Assembly (NCBI GenBank): GCA_009602725.1
Contig: WELB01000126.1
Location: 205,864-269,863 of the forward strand
Direction of reading: 5' to 3'
DNA length: 64,000 nucleotides
Source of the DNA: Spirogloea muscicola
Lineage: Eukaryota > Streptophyta > Zygnematophyceae > Spirogloeales > Spirogloeaceae
Below the pieces are notes generated by a model, which worked only from the letters and a program-made list of their open reading frames with translations, was not told the DNA's origin and did not search any database. The translations under genes and the position numbers were made by a program. This document shows positions 34,036 to 45,242 of this stretch, piece by piece. Numbering within the stretch: position 1 is the first letter of the stretch; each line of letters starts with the position of its first letter.

Positions 34036-36941
34036 TTAAATGCGAGAGGCGAATTTGTGGATGCTCGCTAAGCCTGCCAGCACCACCTTTGCACGCTCCT
34101 CCACATTACACTCGAACAGGATGCTGCAAAGAAAATACCAGCAGCTGTCAGCTCACATGCTGAAGAGAATGACAGTCCCCAGCCGACTACTATGATTGAC
34201 AGAACATGTATTGCTGCTTTAGACATTGCTGAGCCCTCTGGAAACTACCTGGAGGGGCCCTGAGGCCACATTTTTGTGACAATGGTCTCGCCAGGGAAGA
34301 CGTGGAGCAGAAAGCGCCCTTGCATTTTCCAAAGTAGCGATGGCTCTCCACTGCAGTAGCAGTGAATGACTGCACGAGCTGCGAAGCCAAAGGTGCACAG
34401 GCCATGCAGAATTGGCATGTCGAAGCTGCACAAATGGGGCACACAGTCCTGATTAGTTGCCAAGCAGCCCACAATTTTTCGCACTTTGGGAATTTCAATG
34501 TCCACAGTGAAAGGTGCTCAAGAGCTCATTTTTATAACAGAGCATGTACTGGGGCTTCCATGCATACCCTGCAGCTTTGGCGAAATCTGGGTCAGCATGC
34601 AGTGGATTGTAATCGCCACCTAGTCGGTAAAGCAAGGCCTGTAGGGAGCAACAAATGCCGTAATTGAGGTAGTTGTAGGGTATAGTATTGATCATCAAGT
34701 ACCTTCTGCGTGTTAAGGGAGTAAACTAAGATCTGGGACACAATTTGTAAAAGAACGCATCACAGAAGCTGAACGCAAAACCCGACAACAAGGACACGAA
34801 GCCTCGTCCTATCTTCCACACCAGCGAGACAAACGAAACGGGGTCACAGACTTTGTGCAGAATCTGCAAGAAAATGCAGAGAGCAAAAGCAAAGGTGAGC
34901 AGACTCAGTCAAAGAGGAGCAGTGGCTGCACCTGCGTCACTTGCGTTGGGCTCACATGGACCATGTTGGGAGGCACCCCAGCCGGCTGTTTGAAGCTGAC
35001 TTGCGCTCTGCCTTTTCCAAGAGAATTTGCAGGGATGTCGGCACAGATGCCCTTGTTTTCAAAACCGCCGGCGCCTCTCAGGTAGCATAGCGATCTTCAA
35101 GCGCCCAAGGAGCAATCGCATGGTTGGATGTCGCTACCTAATCAATCGGCCCCCATCATTGAGGGAGAGCGCATCCTTGATGAGATGCCGTGGAAGTGAG
35201 CATATACTAGTGACATGCAGCTGTCAACCTATCAATTATAGATGATCCTCACCTATTAACACATAGCTTCTCATTCGTGCTCTTATCATAAGTGAGAGTC
35301 TCCACCTCAATAAGCGCTGCTTTACCTGCACCTTTCGATTCTCACATGAGATACTATGCACACCTCAACAAACAACAGAAATGCTGACAAGCAAAACATC
35401 ATGCGCAGGTGGCACGGCGTGGAGTTCCACAGACTGCTCAATGGATCGAGCCAAGGCAGGAACAACTACCCCATGGACGGTCAGGACAAGTATTGTCGCT
35501 CCCAGCAGTACTGCTGACCTTTGTCGGCAATGCCTACAATAGAGCTCTGGTTCCTGATCTGGGACGGGTTCAACAGAGGAGATTAATCTAGTCAGATCAA
35601 ACGAACACGCTACAGCCCCTCGATGTCTTGGTGGCTCACCCTGCCTGACAGCAAGCACTGCCAACAGACTATAGGAGGCTACAAATAAGATGATATCAGC
35701 AGGGGGTTTTACTACCTTGGCCTGTGATGGCAGGGGCTTGAAGATCTGAATGCTCTGCTCTGCATGAAGAAGCAGGCTGGGGTCGAACCTGGATGATAAG
35801 GAGGCAGCAGAGTCACACACACAAGGTACCTTTTAGATGTCAAGTGATGCAACGGATTGCATGGCACTTTTATCAGTCTTGAACAACCTCGCTTGGACGC
35901 CTACCGCTTTCCTCCCAAGACTGAGTAGAGCTACACACCATCTAGTCATATATACATCAACAAATGTATGACTTACAGTAATAGGGAGACAACATCCGAC
36001 TGCCCAGTCAATGCTAGTTAGGATTGATTCACGTACTGCAAGGATGGCACAGACGAAATCTGTTGGATGATGCTTGAGGGAAAGAGCACACCGAAGGTTG
36101 GCAAGACCTGCAGCAAGAGGAAGTTGATTGAATCAAGGTTGTTGATATATCACTCCCAATTGCAAAGCACCGAGTGACTGACGAAGTTGCCAAGGTAGGT
36201 GGACATCAGCCACTCCCAGTCTCGGAAGCCTAGTAGGGGCCAACCTTCTCCAATTTACTCAGATGGTACACCAGGGGCAGCTCAAGCGGGTCCCGCTGGT
36301 CTTTGGCACACGCTCCCACAGAGAGCGCATACAAGATCACGTCCCTGCCAAGGTGCCAGCCGCTCTCATCAGTGGGTGGCACCGACACCGAGTCAATGGG
36401 TGCCACTGACACCGAGTCAACGACGTCAACCGTCATATGCACGCCAGCGACTCTGCCATCGACAATCGACAGTCCAATGCCTCCTGAGTCAATTGACGCC
36501 AGACAGCAAATGTTGCCTCCATAGCGTTCAAGCCCCTGATAAGAAGCTGCTCAACTCCGCCGTCAGCGGGAGATACGAATCTGGCCCCTCCCAGCGCTGC
36601 GCAGGCTTGCCAAGACCGAAACTCTACTAAGCTGGTCGCCGCATGCTGACGGACTCAGCGAGGCTTCATGTGGCACGCACCTCTCCGTGTACTCGCTCTG
36701 TGTCTGCACCAGAGCAGCACCACGGCCAGGCAAGGGCTACCAGCGGTCAGTCATGGAAGGCCGGGCAGAGCATGCGCCACCCCGCCGGCGACGGCATGGC
36801 CTAGCGGCAGCCGCCGACCATGGGGTGCGCTGCGAGGCAGTCACAGTCAGCGGCAAAGTGGCTGCGCCGCGCGGTGGCTGCGCGCCTCACCTCCTCGAAG
36901 CGGTGGCCCAGCACCGCCGCGGCGCTCGTGATGGCGGCCAT
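34036..36941 (-). CDS. ECH2: enoyl-CoA hydratase 2, peroxisomal (hot-dog fold, MaoC-like)
   Basis: Hydrates 2E-enoyl-CoA to 3R-hydroxyacyl-CoA, needed for peroxisomal breakdown of fatty acids with even-numbered cis double bonds. Eleven exons: 36941-36891, 36364-36245, 36107-36037, 35788-35716, 35546-35519, 35325-35253, 35094-34956, 34732-34703, 34638-34568, 34425-34249, 34123-34036; 306 aa, close to the plant enzyme. Seen: GRDVILYALSVGAC, VLPTFGVLFP, FDPSLLLHAEQSI, GKAALIEVETLTYD, LRGAGGFENKG, the hydratase-2 catalytic motif LLYRLGGDYNPLHADP (Asp and His), PILHGLCTFGFAARAV, VFPGETIVTKMW. Two exons are tiny (28 and 30 nt). The protein ends SRI, a permissible plant PTS1. Exon 1 (17 codons) was chosen for its in-phase GT-AG fit; it is the least conserved part. 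Confidence 0.9.
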
Positions 36942-38157
36942 GATGCCTGCGGCTGGCGCGGCGGCGGCGGCTTGGCTGCCGCCCGGCGGTGGGGGGGCCT
37001 GCACGGTGGCGAGCGCCCCGGCACTCGCAGGGGCCCCGCTCCNNNNNNNNNNNNNNNNNNNNNNNNNNNNNNNNNNNNNNNNNNNNNNNNNNNNNNNNNN
37101 NNNNNNNNNNNNNNNNNNNNNNNNNNNNNNNNNNNNNNNNNNNNNNNNNNNNNNNNNNNNNNNNNNNNNNNNGCGGCGGCGGCGGCGTGCGACGCACGAT
37201 TCTCCGGGCCCGGCGGCGGCGCGGGCGCCGGGCCTGCTAGGCGGGGGGCACGACGGTGCCGCCTTGCCGGACGCGCTGCGGCGATGCGAGTGTCGGCCTC
37301 GGGTGCTCCTGCGGGGGCCAGGCTCCCCCCTACGATAACTCCCTCCACTTGACGTGGGCAGCAGATGCAAACTTGATGGGTCAGCGACGGCGAACTTGGC
37401 GGCCCTGGTGCAGGACCCCGACTCACTGACTGACTCCAAAGAAGAAGGGCTCGCCCATGAGGATAGGGGCTGGAAAAGCCAGCCCAAAAAGAAATGAACA
37501 AACACTGACTCCAAGGCTGACTCGAGCAAGCCACTGTCGAGGCCGCAGCCTGTGCTCCCATCTGCTGGATGTCGATCATGTCGGCCAGCCTTTCTTGGCA
37601 GCTAGACGGATGTGGCGCGCTAATTCCGAAAAGAAAGCAGTGGCATTTGCAGTGCAGCCATTGCTTTCTTGTGAAGCCCTCTTCCTCTGCCACAGGTTGC
37701 TTCCTTTCTCAACCGCTGTACCAAATGCAGTGGTCCTCCATTGTGCACCTCAATGCCCTTGCTTACTCTGTGCCACGCAGCAACGACCCTAATGCCGGGG
37801 GTTACTTCCAATGAAGGCAACTCGCCATGCTGCAAAACGGTGGCATATTGATTACCTCACTGGAGTATTTTACACCTCTCCTCTGATGCCCTTTTGAAGT
37901 ATATGTGTTGACTGGAGCGACACCCAAAGCCCATCGTCACGGATGCTGTAGTGAAATATCTGCCATCAATTAGAAGAAATTGTGCTCCTTTCCATGACCA
38001 CGATGCATAGACATCGGGTGCTCCATATACATCACATGCGCAATCCTACTGTGCAGTTGTCCTGCTCCAAGCGCTGCTTGCAGCCGTATCTAGAGCAACC
38101 ATAAAAGGATTGGATAGGCAGCCCAGCCGAGTCTCTTCAGCCAGGACCGGAGGCGTC
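36942..38157. other. intergenic with 130-N gap and one tail repeat
   Basis: GC-rich ECH2 upstream region, then a run of N (37043-37172), then non-coding DNA. A minus-oriented hairpin copy (GGGCTGGAAAAGCCAGCCC, 37467-37485) lies at 37.47 kb. No gene recognised. Confidence 0.5.
37043..37172. other. assembly gap (130 N)
   Basis: 130 consecutive N, flanked by GC-rich sequence. Confidence 0.99.
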
Positions 38158-39461
38158 CTAGGGCCCTGAGCGGGGTATATACGTGTCATGGCCCGTTACA
38201 TTTTTCTCCTTGTGGAATGTCCCTGTAAGCGTGCACTGGCCGAGAATGTGGCCCTCCATCTCGTCTTCCAGCTTCTCCTTGGTTGCCTGCTTAACCCGGC
38301 AAGGTAACTTCCCATGAGAAAGGTGATGCATAATGGCACGCCGCAAAGCAAATGGACGATGCCCACAGTCGCTTCCACAAACTGAAGCTGCTATAGCTAG
38401 ACCCTGAGCTTCAAGCAAGCTCGCAGCCGGGGGGCAGTAGGGAAGCAGCATGGACAGTGTCCACGCATCCTGCGATGGACAGCCCCGTGACTGCTGCATT
38501 GGCATGCGAGCAAAGGAGCTCGACCAGCAGAGCATGCGTGGCAGGCGCATAATTTTCAGCCGCGCAATGGGTCGCCACGGACCTTCTTGCCGAGGCCGCG
38601 TATGGTGGTGTCGAGCGCGTAGAGGCGGAACTCGTAGTGGTGCACGCCCTTGGGCGGGCTGGGACCACGGTACCCTGGCACCTTAAAGTCGTTGTATCCT
38701 TCTTGCAGCTCGCCATACTGCTCGTCGCCCCCAATGTCCTTGCTGTTGAACCCCGCAGGCAAGCCTGGCAAGGCCATGGCAGCCACATTGGATGGCAGAT
38801 GCAAGGCGGCATCAGCAATATGGACGGGCTTTGACTTTGTGTGCTTCCTCCTCCCCGAGGCCAAGTGGGAGCGAGCAGCGGGCGTGTCAGAATCTCCGAG
38901 CAACACGCCACCATGTCCTCGACATCTCGTGGGTTTGTGGGCTCGCGGCTGCTGACAGGGCACCAGGGCTGACCTTTCAATGTTGCTGGGATATTGAAGA
39001 TCACCCTGCGGTGCATAGCAGAACGGCAGAGATGAGCTGCTCCATGCCCAGCACCAGTGGTGGCTGCACCCAATGCAGCTCAGATGCCATGGCACTCTGA
39101 GGTACAAGAGCAGCCTAAGGTACTGAATGTGATCTTAGTATTTGCTGTAAGAGACTATGAGGGAATGACACCCCGGCGTCGAGGGCTCCCGCCAGCAAGC
39201 AACGGCTGCCGTGTGGAGCAGGACAGTGGTCGAGGTGCACCAGTGGGTCCAGGGCACGATGGGGGCCTCGGGGTCGGGCGCGTCGGGGTCGTCGACGACC
39301 AGCGCGAGCGTCTCGGTGCCCTCGGGGACGTTGTGCCAGGCGAGCGGCGGCGAGAGGTCGTGCTGGTGCGGCGGCCCGTCGCCGGTGTGCTTGCGCGGGA
39401 TGTGGCCGCCCTCGCCGAACGCGGAGCAGGTGAGGTAGAACTCGGCCTCCTCCTCCGCCAT
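38158..39461 (-). CDS. phosphatidylethanolamine-binding protein (PEBP) family, YbhB/YbcL type
   Basis: Small anion/ligand-binding protein; function in algae unknown. Four exons: 39461-39241, 39005-38974 (32 nt), 38764-38583, 38286-38158; 187 aa. Seen: FGEGGHIPRKHTGDG, LSPPLAWHNVPEGTETLALV, the pocket motif DDPDAPDP, PWTHWVIFNIPATLKGLPAG (across two introns), YRGPSPPKGVHHYEFRLYAL and GHILGQCTLTGTF. The GxRGPxPP and HHYxFxLYAL blocks are those of bacterial YbhB/YbcL and their plant relatives rather than of FT/TFL1 flowering regulators. Compared with bacterial forms the C-terminus is extended by about 15 residues after the TGTF block. No transit peptide is evident, so probably cytosolic. Confidence 0.88.
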
Positions 39462-39639
39462 CGCCACGGGGCCGCGGCTGCGGCAACCTCTGCCACTGAC
39501 TGGACACTGGCGCACGCCCCACAGAGAGGAGGAGCCTCGAGGCCCGCGGCGGCAGAGGAGGGGTTTTAGCGCCGCGGCGCCGCTGCGGCTGGCGACAATG
39601 CAGACCCTCGTCGACGGTCTTCACACACAGTCCGTTCGT

Positions 39640-40170
39640 TCGGACCCTGTCAGTCAAATCTTTTCGGGCTGGCTGTTCGCAGCCCTAGCCTCCCTTGGAA
39701 GAGCCACGGTCTCTCACAGCAATCCTCACCTTACATTCGAGGAGCTGATTCCTCTCTACCTCTCTAGGCGGTCCATCCTCCCCCGCTCTGACATAGCATC
39801 TTCAGGCCCCTTAGTAGCTGTTTAGCGCTTCTTTTAGGCCCCTCCGTCATTTGGCCCCTGCGGGCCTTTGTCAGTTCTTTTTCGGGCTGGCTTTTCACAG
39901 CCCTTGCCCCCGTTGGGAGTGCCACTTCTCCCCACCTCTCACCCCCCCCCCTACCTCCCTACCTTGCTCCGTCGCCCTCGTTCCTGCCGGCCTCGTTCAC
40001 CACCACGTCAGCAGGCCGCATCGTCAGCAGCCATGCTCAGGGGCCGTCCGCGGTTGCCACGTGTCCATACTCCCCATCCCAACCCCCAACCTCGCCACCC
40101 CCCAAACCNACCACCCCCCTTATTCCCGATATGTTGTACATTCAACTTGGGCTGGCCTGGCACAGCCATT
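39640..40170 (+). repeat. cluster of dispersed hairpin repeats (plus orientation)
   Basis: Three copies: GGGCTGGCTGTTCGCAGCCC (39666-39685, preceded by TTCGGACCCTGTCAG), GGGCTGGCTTTTCACAGCCC (39884-39903, preceded by CCTGCGGGCCTTTGTCAG) and a weaker one at 40149-40167. No associated coding sequence is seen, so these look like solo element ends. A single N at 40109 lies in a C-rich stretch between them. Confidence 0.65.
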
Positions 40171-41377
40171 GCCGTGCATTGGACCAAGTACACTGGACCA
40201 AGTAGCCCCCGCAAGCTGGACAACCCACAACTTGGGCATATTCCCATCCTCAGTCCTCCTGTGTAGGTCTTTTTCAGAGACCCTTCCTGGAATTCTTGCT
40301 GTGCTCTCCTTATCTGTCAGTACAAGCGGAGGCCCCAGGTAGCTGCCCCGCTGAGCTCTCTCTTTGTTCAGACCAATGTTTTGACAACCCACTTGCAAGC
40401 CCACCCAGCGTACAGCAATGCACACGTTGAGTTGCCAATAATACAGTGACAGCCCCTTTGAATCGACTGGCACGCGATGCACTTGAAAGCAATGACGCGC
40501 CACCACTGCTGACATCTAAGACTGCCTTGACTACAAAGCACTATCGCAAGAACTTGCTTAGCATCCTACTTGCTCCTTTGCAGCAGCATGCCTGTATCTT
40601 TTCTAGGATGTTGTCTAGCTATAGATGTCAACCTTCACAATCACATCGACCAGAGCTGTGTTCACTGAAGCTTGAGCTAATTAGGTTATCTGAAAAGCAA
40701 ACAAGCAAAGTGCACGCAAATGCATCATAGGCTTCATCGCCTTCACCACAACAGCATGCATTTCTTAGGCCCGTAGTTCAACAACTGGCACAGATGTTGG
40801 TCCTTCCTTGTCAAATGAGGAGGAGCTAGAAGATTGACTAAATCTACAAGCTCTACTGCAGGAGTGTGCTGCACTACCTAAAAGAGCAGCCTGCACAAGC
40901 ATCTGTGCTAAGAGGGTGCACCAAGGTCAAACATAGGAGGATCCGGTGTGATGATGACTCTTGGACCGAGCACAGCCCAAACCAGGATGCCAACTCGAGG
41001 GTATCGGAACGACGACCACGACGACGACCACGACGACGACCACGACGACGTGACGACGATACAACTCTCTGAACAGCCCTGCCTACCCAAGCAGGGCAAG
41101 AGCATTCTCACTGGAGAAGGACACAACAATGACCACAGCAGTCCTCTAGGTCAGAAGCATGACAGTGTAGACCATCAAACAAGACTCAATCTTGACACAA
41201 AGCATACCAACACTGTCCCCTGTCCTCCTAACATGTAGCGACGCAGACTGATCTTGACCCATGCACCTCACACATCACTTTGACAGCTGCAAAACAGCGA
41301 TACAAAAGGTAGCAGCAGGTAAGCAAGATTGACCTAAACACTTTGACAGGACAGAAGTCAACCTGCATACCTGTGTG
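40171..41377. other. intergenic, with ACGACC microsatellite
   Basis: 41010-41060 is an imperfect ACGACC/GACGACC repeat. Otherwise only short ORFs without motifs. Confidence 0.45.
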
Positions 41378-43745
41378 TCAGACAGGAGGCACCATTGTGG
41401 CTGTTGGGGCATTAGGAGGTCTTTCAGCTCCACAGTTGCGCCGGTTGCAATGTGTGCGGAAGGGGTAATTTAGATTGCCACAGGTGGCACAAGACCAACT
41501 GCCTTCTGGCGGAGGACCCTCTGCACAAAGTCAGGCACACAGATCGTCAGGTGCTCCTCCCAATCCTCCGGCTGCAATCTACCATGGCTTGAATGAGCAC
41601 TGGGCTGAAGCTGCACTTACGAGGTGCAGGCGGCCGTGCAGGCGCACCACCCATGCTACCAGAAAAGCCTGGACCGCTTCCCATTGGAGGTCGAGGTATG
41701 TCCACCTGCACAGGAGCCCATGCAGACTTGCATTGAATCAGAGCCAGGTTCAGCAAGCACCGAGAGGTGAATGACACAACAAAGCCAGTAGAGCCATGGG
41801 CCAGCACTGTGTCACTCGAAAGGTGATATTAGGACAAACCAGAGCCCTGAAGAGGAGCTGATGCAGGCACAATTGAAGGAATTGAAGGAGAAGACTAAGT
41901 AACAGCTTCACAGACGACAGGCCCCCAGACTGTGAGCCTACTCTTCTACCTGTCCAGGGTATGGTCCGCCCGGCCCGACCACTGGCTTGGGCTCGCCACA
42001 TTTGCGCATATTGCACACAGTCCTGAAGGCGAAATTGGTGTTCCCACACTTGGGGCAGATCCAGTCGCAGTCTCCATCAGGACCTACTCCATCGTACCCA
42101 CCCAAACCCAGCCAAGCGGCGTTCAAGCCAAATGTGTAGAAAAGATGAGTTTTGTGTTTCACATGACACAGGCAAGATTTGGGCTCCACAGACTGACTGT
42201 AGTCAGGTAGCATATATTCTAAATCTCAAGCCTAGATCACCGCAAATTAGGGTGCTGACATGTTTGAACCTCGTCGGAGGAGATTAACAAATGATTGCAG
42301 CAACTGCAGGCTGTTTGCATCGAGAGTGTCCAGCATACCTGCTCTGCGTTTCCGCCCACTATCCTCTAAAGGCGAAAAGGGAGGTGCTGCCCCTCTCATC
42401 TGCTTTATTCCATATGCAGAAATATTGTACCTATGTCAGTTCCCTGTACACTAGCAGAGTGTTGCACACAACATTGAAGTGATGGTCATGTAGTGCTAAA
42501 GCACTGACACACCAGGGATCTGTAGTGAGGGCAGGAAGCTGACCGTAGGGCCACGGTAGGGAGCCTCAGGAGGAGGAGCCAGACCATATGTGATCCCTGC
42601 TACAAAATTGCGAGGGGAAGCAGCCACACACTGAGAGCGTGCACTAGGTAAATGACTGGATAGTCACAGAAGGGCAGTCCAACAATCATTGAGATCGTCA
42701 CCACAAAATCAGCTTGACCACAAGATCAGCTACAGACAGATACAACTGAAGCCCACCTGCCGGGTACACAGGACCTGATGTTAGCTGGGGTATGTACGTC
42801 CCTTGGGGCGTCACAGTGTAGGCAGGCGTATACGTTGTGGGTGCCGAGCCATAAGCACTGGGGATGGCCCCGTATGTCTGGGGAATGCTCGTACTCATTG
42901 CAGGCGGCTGAGGCGCAGTCACGACCTGCTGCTGGCCAATGTAGCCGCTGGGTGTGATGTAGGCGACAGCTGGCGTGGGGGCACCAGGCCCGCCGTACGA
43001 CGGTGGAAACGGGTGCTGCTCGTACAGCGGCGCAGCGACCAGGTTGCCCTGCAAGCAGCCCGCCGAGTGTAAGTCACACCTCCTTACCATTTGAGACTGC
43101 AAGTGGAAGTCCCTAGCAGCTGCTGGTCACTGTGAGCCAATGGAGCATGCACTTGATTGGCTACTGACGATAGCAACTTGTGCACCTCAACCGACTCTGA
43201 GCTGCCAATTTTCTAAAGCAGACTACTTCATGATACGAGCGAGCAAGAATCTGGAGGAGTGCGTTTGCAAAGGCAGGTACCCGACTGAAGTCGACAGGCT
43301 TTGGGGCGCCACACTTGCGCATGTTGCAGGTCTCACGAAATGCAAAATTGATGTTGCCGCAATTCGGGCACGTCCAGTCGCCCTCGCCCTTGGCACCTGC
43401 GAAGCAACAGACATATGTGACGCATACCCAAATAATGAGTGATTGCGCATGTTTGAGGAGCTGCAAGTGATGTAGCAGCCTCCTCACAACAATTTGATGA
43501 GCCCGAACAGATTCTGCCACCACAGAGCACCCCATAGCTGCCTGCTGAGAGTGCTGAGACATACATTTCAGGCGCACTGACCATGCTCAGCGCCCATGTC
43601 TGGCGCGCCAAGCCCCAGTGCTCACCAGCGGTGCGGGCGCGTTTGGGTCCCGGTGACGCAAACTCGGGCCTCGGCGGCTGCAACTGCGACGACAATCGTG
43701 GCAAGGAAACAATCAGCCCCAGCCCAAAAGGGTAACCTGGAACAT
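41378..43745 (-). CDS. RanBP2-type zinc finger protein (three fingers; plant TAF15b/ZFP-like)
   Basis: Probable RNA-binding protein. Seen: three RanBP2 zinc fingers, GDWTCPNCGNINFAFRETCN, CDWICPKCGNTNFAFRTVCN and GSWSCATCGNLNYPFRTHCN, each followed by a Cys-Gly-Ala/Glu-xx-Pro block. Between fingers 1 and 2 lies a Pro/Tyr/Thr/Ala-rich linker (YGAIPSAYGSAPTTYTPAY); between 2 and 3 a Gly/Pro-rich one. A basic patch, GPKRARTAG, precedes finger 1. Exons: 43745-43737 (MFQ, tentative), 43683-43626, 43396-43281, 43048-42757, 42596-about 42544, about 42087-41950, 41705-41621, 41520-41378 (TGA). The 42.1-42.6 kb junction and the first exon are uncertain; the others are in phase with GT-AG ends. The architecture resembles plant proteins with repeated CPNCGxxNFAFRxxCNxxKCGxPKP fingers. 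Confidence 0.82.
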
Positions 43746-44126
43746 GGTCGGTGAAAGCAGATGCAGTACGAGGCTGGGCGAGCCTAGAAGGCGTGAGGCT
43801 CGCAATCTAGGCAGCGGCCGAGCTCAGCGCTTGACTTTCGCCGCAGCACCAGCAGGAGCTTTCCCAGCTCCACGCCCACTGTTGGACGAGCAGCGGCACG
43901 AGAGGACCGGCAGTGGCACTCGAGAGCGGGCGAGACGGCGCACCTGGTACATGGCGGCGGCAGGCTGCTCGGCAGCGCGGCCGTCGGCGGGCTCCGCGGC
44001 CCCTGCCCTCGACCTGGCCCTCGACCTTGCAGACCACGGCAGCAGAACTCAGCGAGAGTGCTCGCAGCTCGATGGCGCCAGCGGTCACAGGCTGGCCCGC
44101 GCCTGGCGCCGCCTTCTCCGCCGCAA

Positions 44127-44160
<34 letters not shown>

Positions 44161-45242
44161 TGCCGCCGCCGCTGCCGCGCTGGAGGAGGCGATGGAGGTC
44201 TGGGGCGCGGGAAGCCCCGGGAAGAAACTAGGGCTTTCAGGGCCAGTGCGGCGCCACCCTTTGATTCGCCGTCGATACGGCCGATCCGACGGCGTCTGAC
44301 CGCGACTGGGCCTTCTCTTGGCGAATCCGTCCAACAGAGACTGAAAATCTGCAGATCTGCCCGCCGGGATGAGTGCAAAATACGCGATATTGTTAAAGCA
44401 GATGAGGCTCTTGATGGACCTCAAAGAAACCTGCATGTGCCAGAGCTGGAGCCGGCCCCCTCGGGCTGAGGCCTTTCTGAGAGTGCATCCACAGCGGATC
44501 TTAAAGAGGCGCTGCAGTCAAGTGGGGCCTGCTATTGAGTGGAACCTGGCAGCCCCTGTTTGCGCTGTCCTGCCCCTTCGGACGTTGTAATGGCCATTTG
44601 GGCTGGCCAACACAGCCATCTGCCCCTTCTCGAAGACCCTCTTCCCCATCACCTGGCAGTCCCCGTTAACGAGCCAACCATGGGCTCCAAGGACGAATGA
44701 GAAGCAAAGCTGCGGAGCGGACCCTGCACTTGCGTCAGCACTGAGGCTCGCGGCCCAGCTGGGCACGCGCATCCCTCTGTCCTGCTGATCATGTGGCTGT
44801 GAGAGCAACAGCGTACAACAGATACCGTGGCAGTGCCGTCTGCAAAACTTAACCCCTAAGCCCTGATTTCAAAGAGAATTTTGGATACTGAATACTGCTT
44901 TGCCATCTCGTGCAATAGCAGCCTCGGCTTGCTGCACTCCCTCTCCAAAGAGATATAATGTGCAAATCACCCCTCCGGAATGAACTCCAAATGGCCGGCA
45001 GAAGCCCGGGCCTACACAATGGGGCAACTGCCAAAAGGAGCTAGACAGTGCGAGGCCTTTGCGCCGGCAGATCTCTGCACTCTTTCAGCAGGAGGCCTTT
45101 GGCCTTGTGCTGCAATAGCAGGAAGTATCACCGCACTGGCGCTCTGGGGTTATAATCTGGAAGTAAGCAGGCTAGCCACCGGCACAAGTTGCTTGGTGCA
45201 GCAGTAAGCTCAGGTGCCAAAGCTGTGGTGCCAGATAGCAAA
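43746..45242. other. intergenic, GCC-rich 5' region and one tail repeat
   Basis: Holds the promoter of the zinc finger gene. 44120-44180 is a GCC run (poly-Ala on the minus strand, poly-Arg/Ala on the plus). A plus-oriented repeat tail (CCCCTTCGGACGTTG, then GGGCTGGCCAACACAGCC) lies at 44573-44616. ORFs of 200 or more aa here are compositional, and I recognise none. Confidence 0.4.

Noticed and set aside
36801-37693. ORFs of 170-270 aa spanning the 130-N gap
   Set aside because: Most of the length is undetermined sequence, and no domain is seen outside it. Only the 17-codon ECH2 first exon is used.
43807-44436. 209-aa minus-strand ORF with a 17-Ala run
   Set aside because: Driven by a GCC repeat; no conserved part on either side.
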